A stretch of 13,978 nt of DNA, taken from contig JAJYSW010000065.1 in assembly GCA_021793335.1 (NCBI GenBank), positions 1 through 13,978 on the forward strand, read 5' to 3'. The translations under genes were made by a program, and so were the position numbers. Positions 13,939 through 13,978 of this stretch are shown in pieces. Within the stretch, counting starts at the first letter, position 1. Every line of letters begins with the position of its first letter. Under the pieces are notes generated by a model that did no database searches, was not told the origin of the DNA, and worked only from the letters and a program-made list of their open reading frames with translations. The stretch is from Actinomycetes bacterium (GTDB lineage Bacteria > Actinomycetota > Actinomycetes > Mycobacteriales > Micromonosporaceae).

Positions 13939-13978
13939 GTGCTGGGTGGGGCGATCCGCTCGCGATCCCGCCGCCTTC

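Noticed and set aside
1..13978. CRISPR arrays, tRNA or rRNA genes, insertion sequences, phage or toxin-antitoxin genes
   Set aside because: Looked for repeats with regular spacing, tRNA-like cloverleaf ends, transposase motifs and terminal inverted repeats; none seen.

Overview
The window is very GC-rich, uses strongly G/C-ending codons, has purine-rich ribosome binding sites and occasional GTG/TTG starts, and is packed with acyl-CoA enzymes. This fits a high-GC Gram-positive actinomycete. I cannot name a genus from the sequence, and no rRNA, tRNA, CRISPR array or insertion sequence is visible.

Layout. (a) 1-245: the 3' end of a MaoC-type enoyl-CoA hydratase gene, closed by a hairpin terminator. 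(b) 246-1356: a gene-poor, partly eroded stretch with one plausible small membrane protein (739-1122), which may be the back half of a frameshifted gene, and coding-like fragments. (c) 1357-3780, minus strand: a two-gene unit of acyl-CoA dehydrogenase then thiolase. It diverges from a hot-dog thioesterase on the plus strand (3945-4361), and a 12-bp palindrome lies between them. (d) 4386-5075, minus strand: a NUDIX hydrolase gene with a 4-nt stop/start overlap into a small CxxC protein gene that carries an apparent +1 frameshift. (e) 5221-13862, minus strand: a tightly packed eight-gene operon in the order livG, livF, livH, livM, a lipoprotein substrate-binding protein, an APH-family kinase, an ACAD10/11-like acyl-CoA dehydrogenase and an AMP-forming acyl-CoA synthetase. 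Most junctions overlap by 4 nt or lie within about 15 nt. The exception is the binding-protein/kinase gap, which holds a strong hairpin.

How the genes may work together (inference). A Liv-type ABC importer would bring in an organic acid or related small molecule, and the synthetase would make its CoA thioester. The APH-family kinase and its partner dehydrogenase match the two halves of the fused ACAD10/ACAD11 enzymes and the separate LvaA/LvaC proteins of levulinate catabolism, so a 4-hydroxyacyl-CoA could be phosphorylated and then converted to an enoyl-CoA. The second dehydrogenase, a MaoC hydratase, the thiolase and the thioesterase would supply the rest of a beta-oxidation route. Two near-identical dyads (consensus ATACCGACCGGTCGGTAT) lie at the divergent promoter at 3814-3831 and in front of the ABC operon at 13921-13938. 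They suggest that one TetR-type regulator, not in this window, controls all three transcription units. The actual substrate cannot be read from the sequence.
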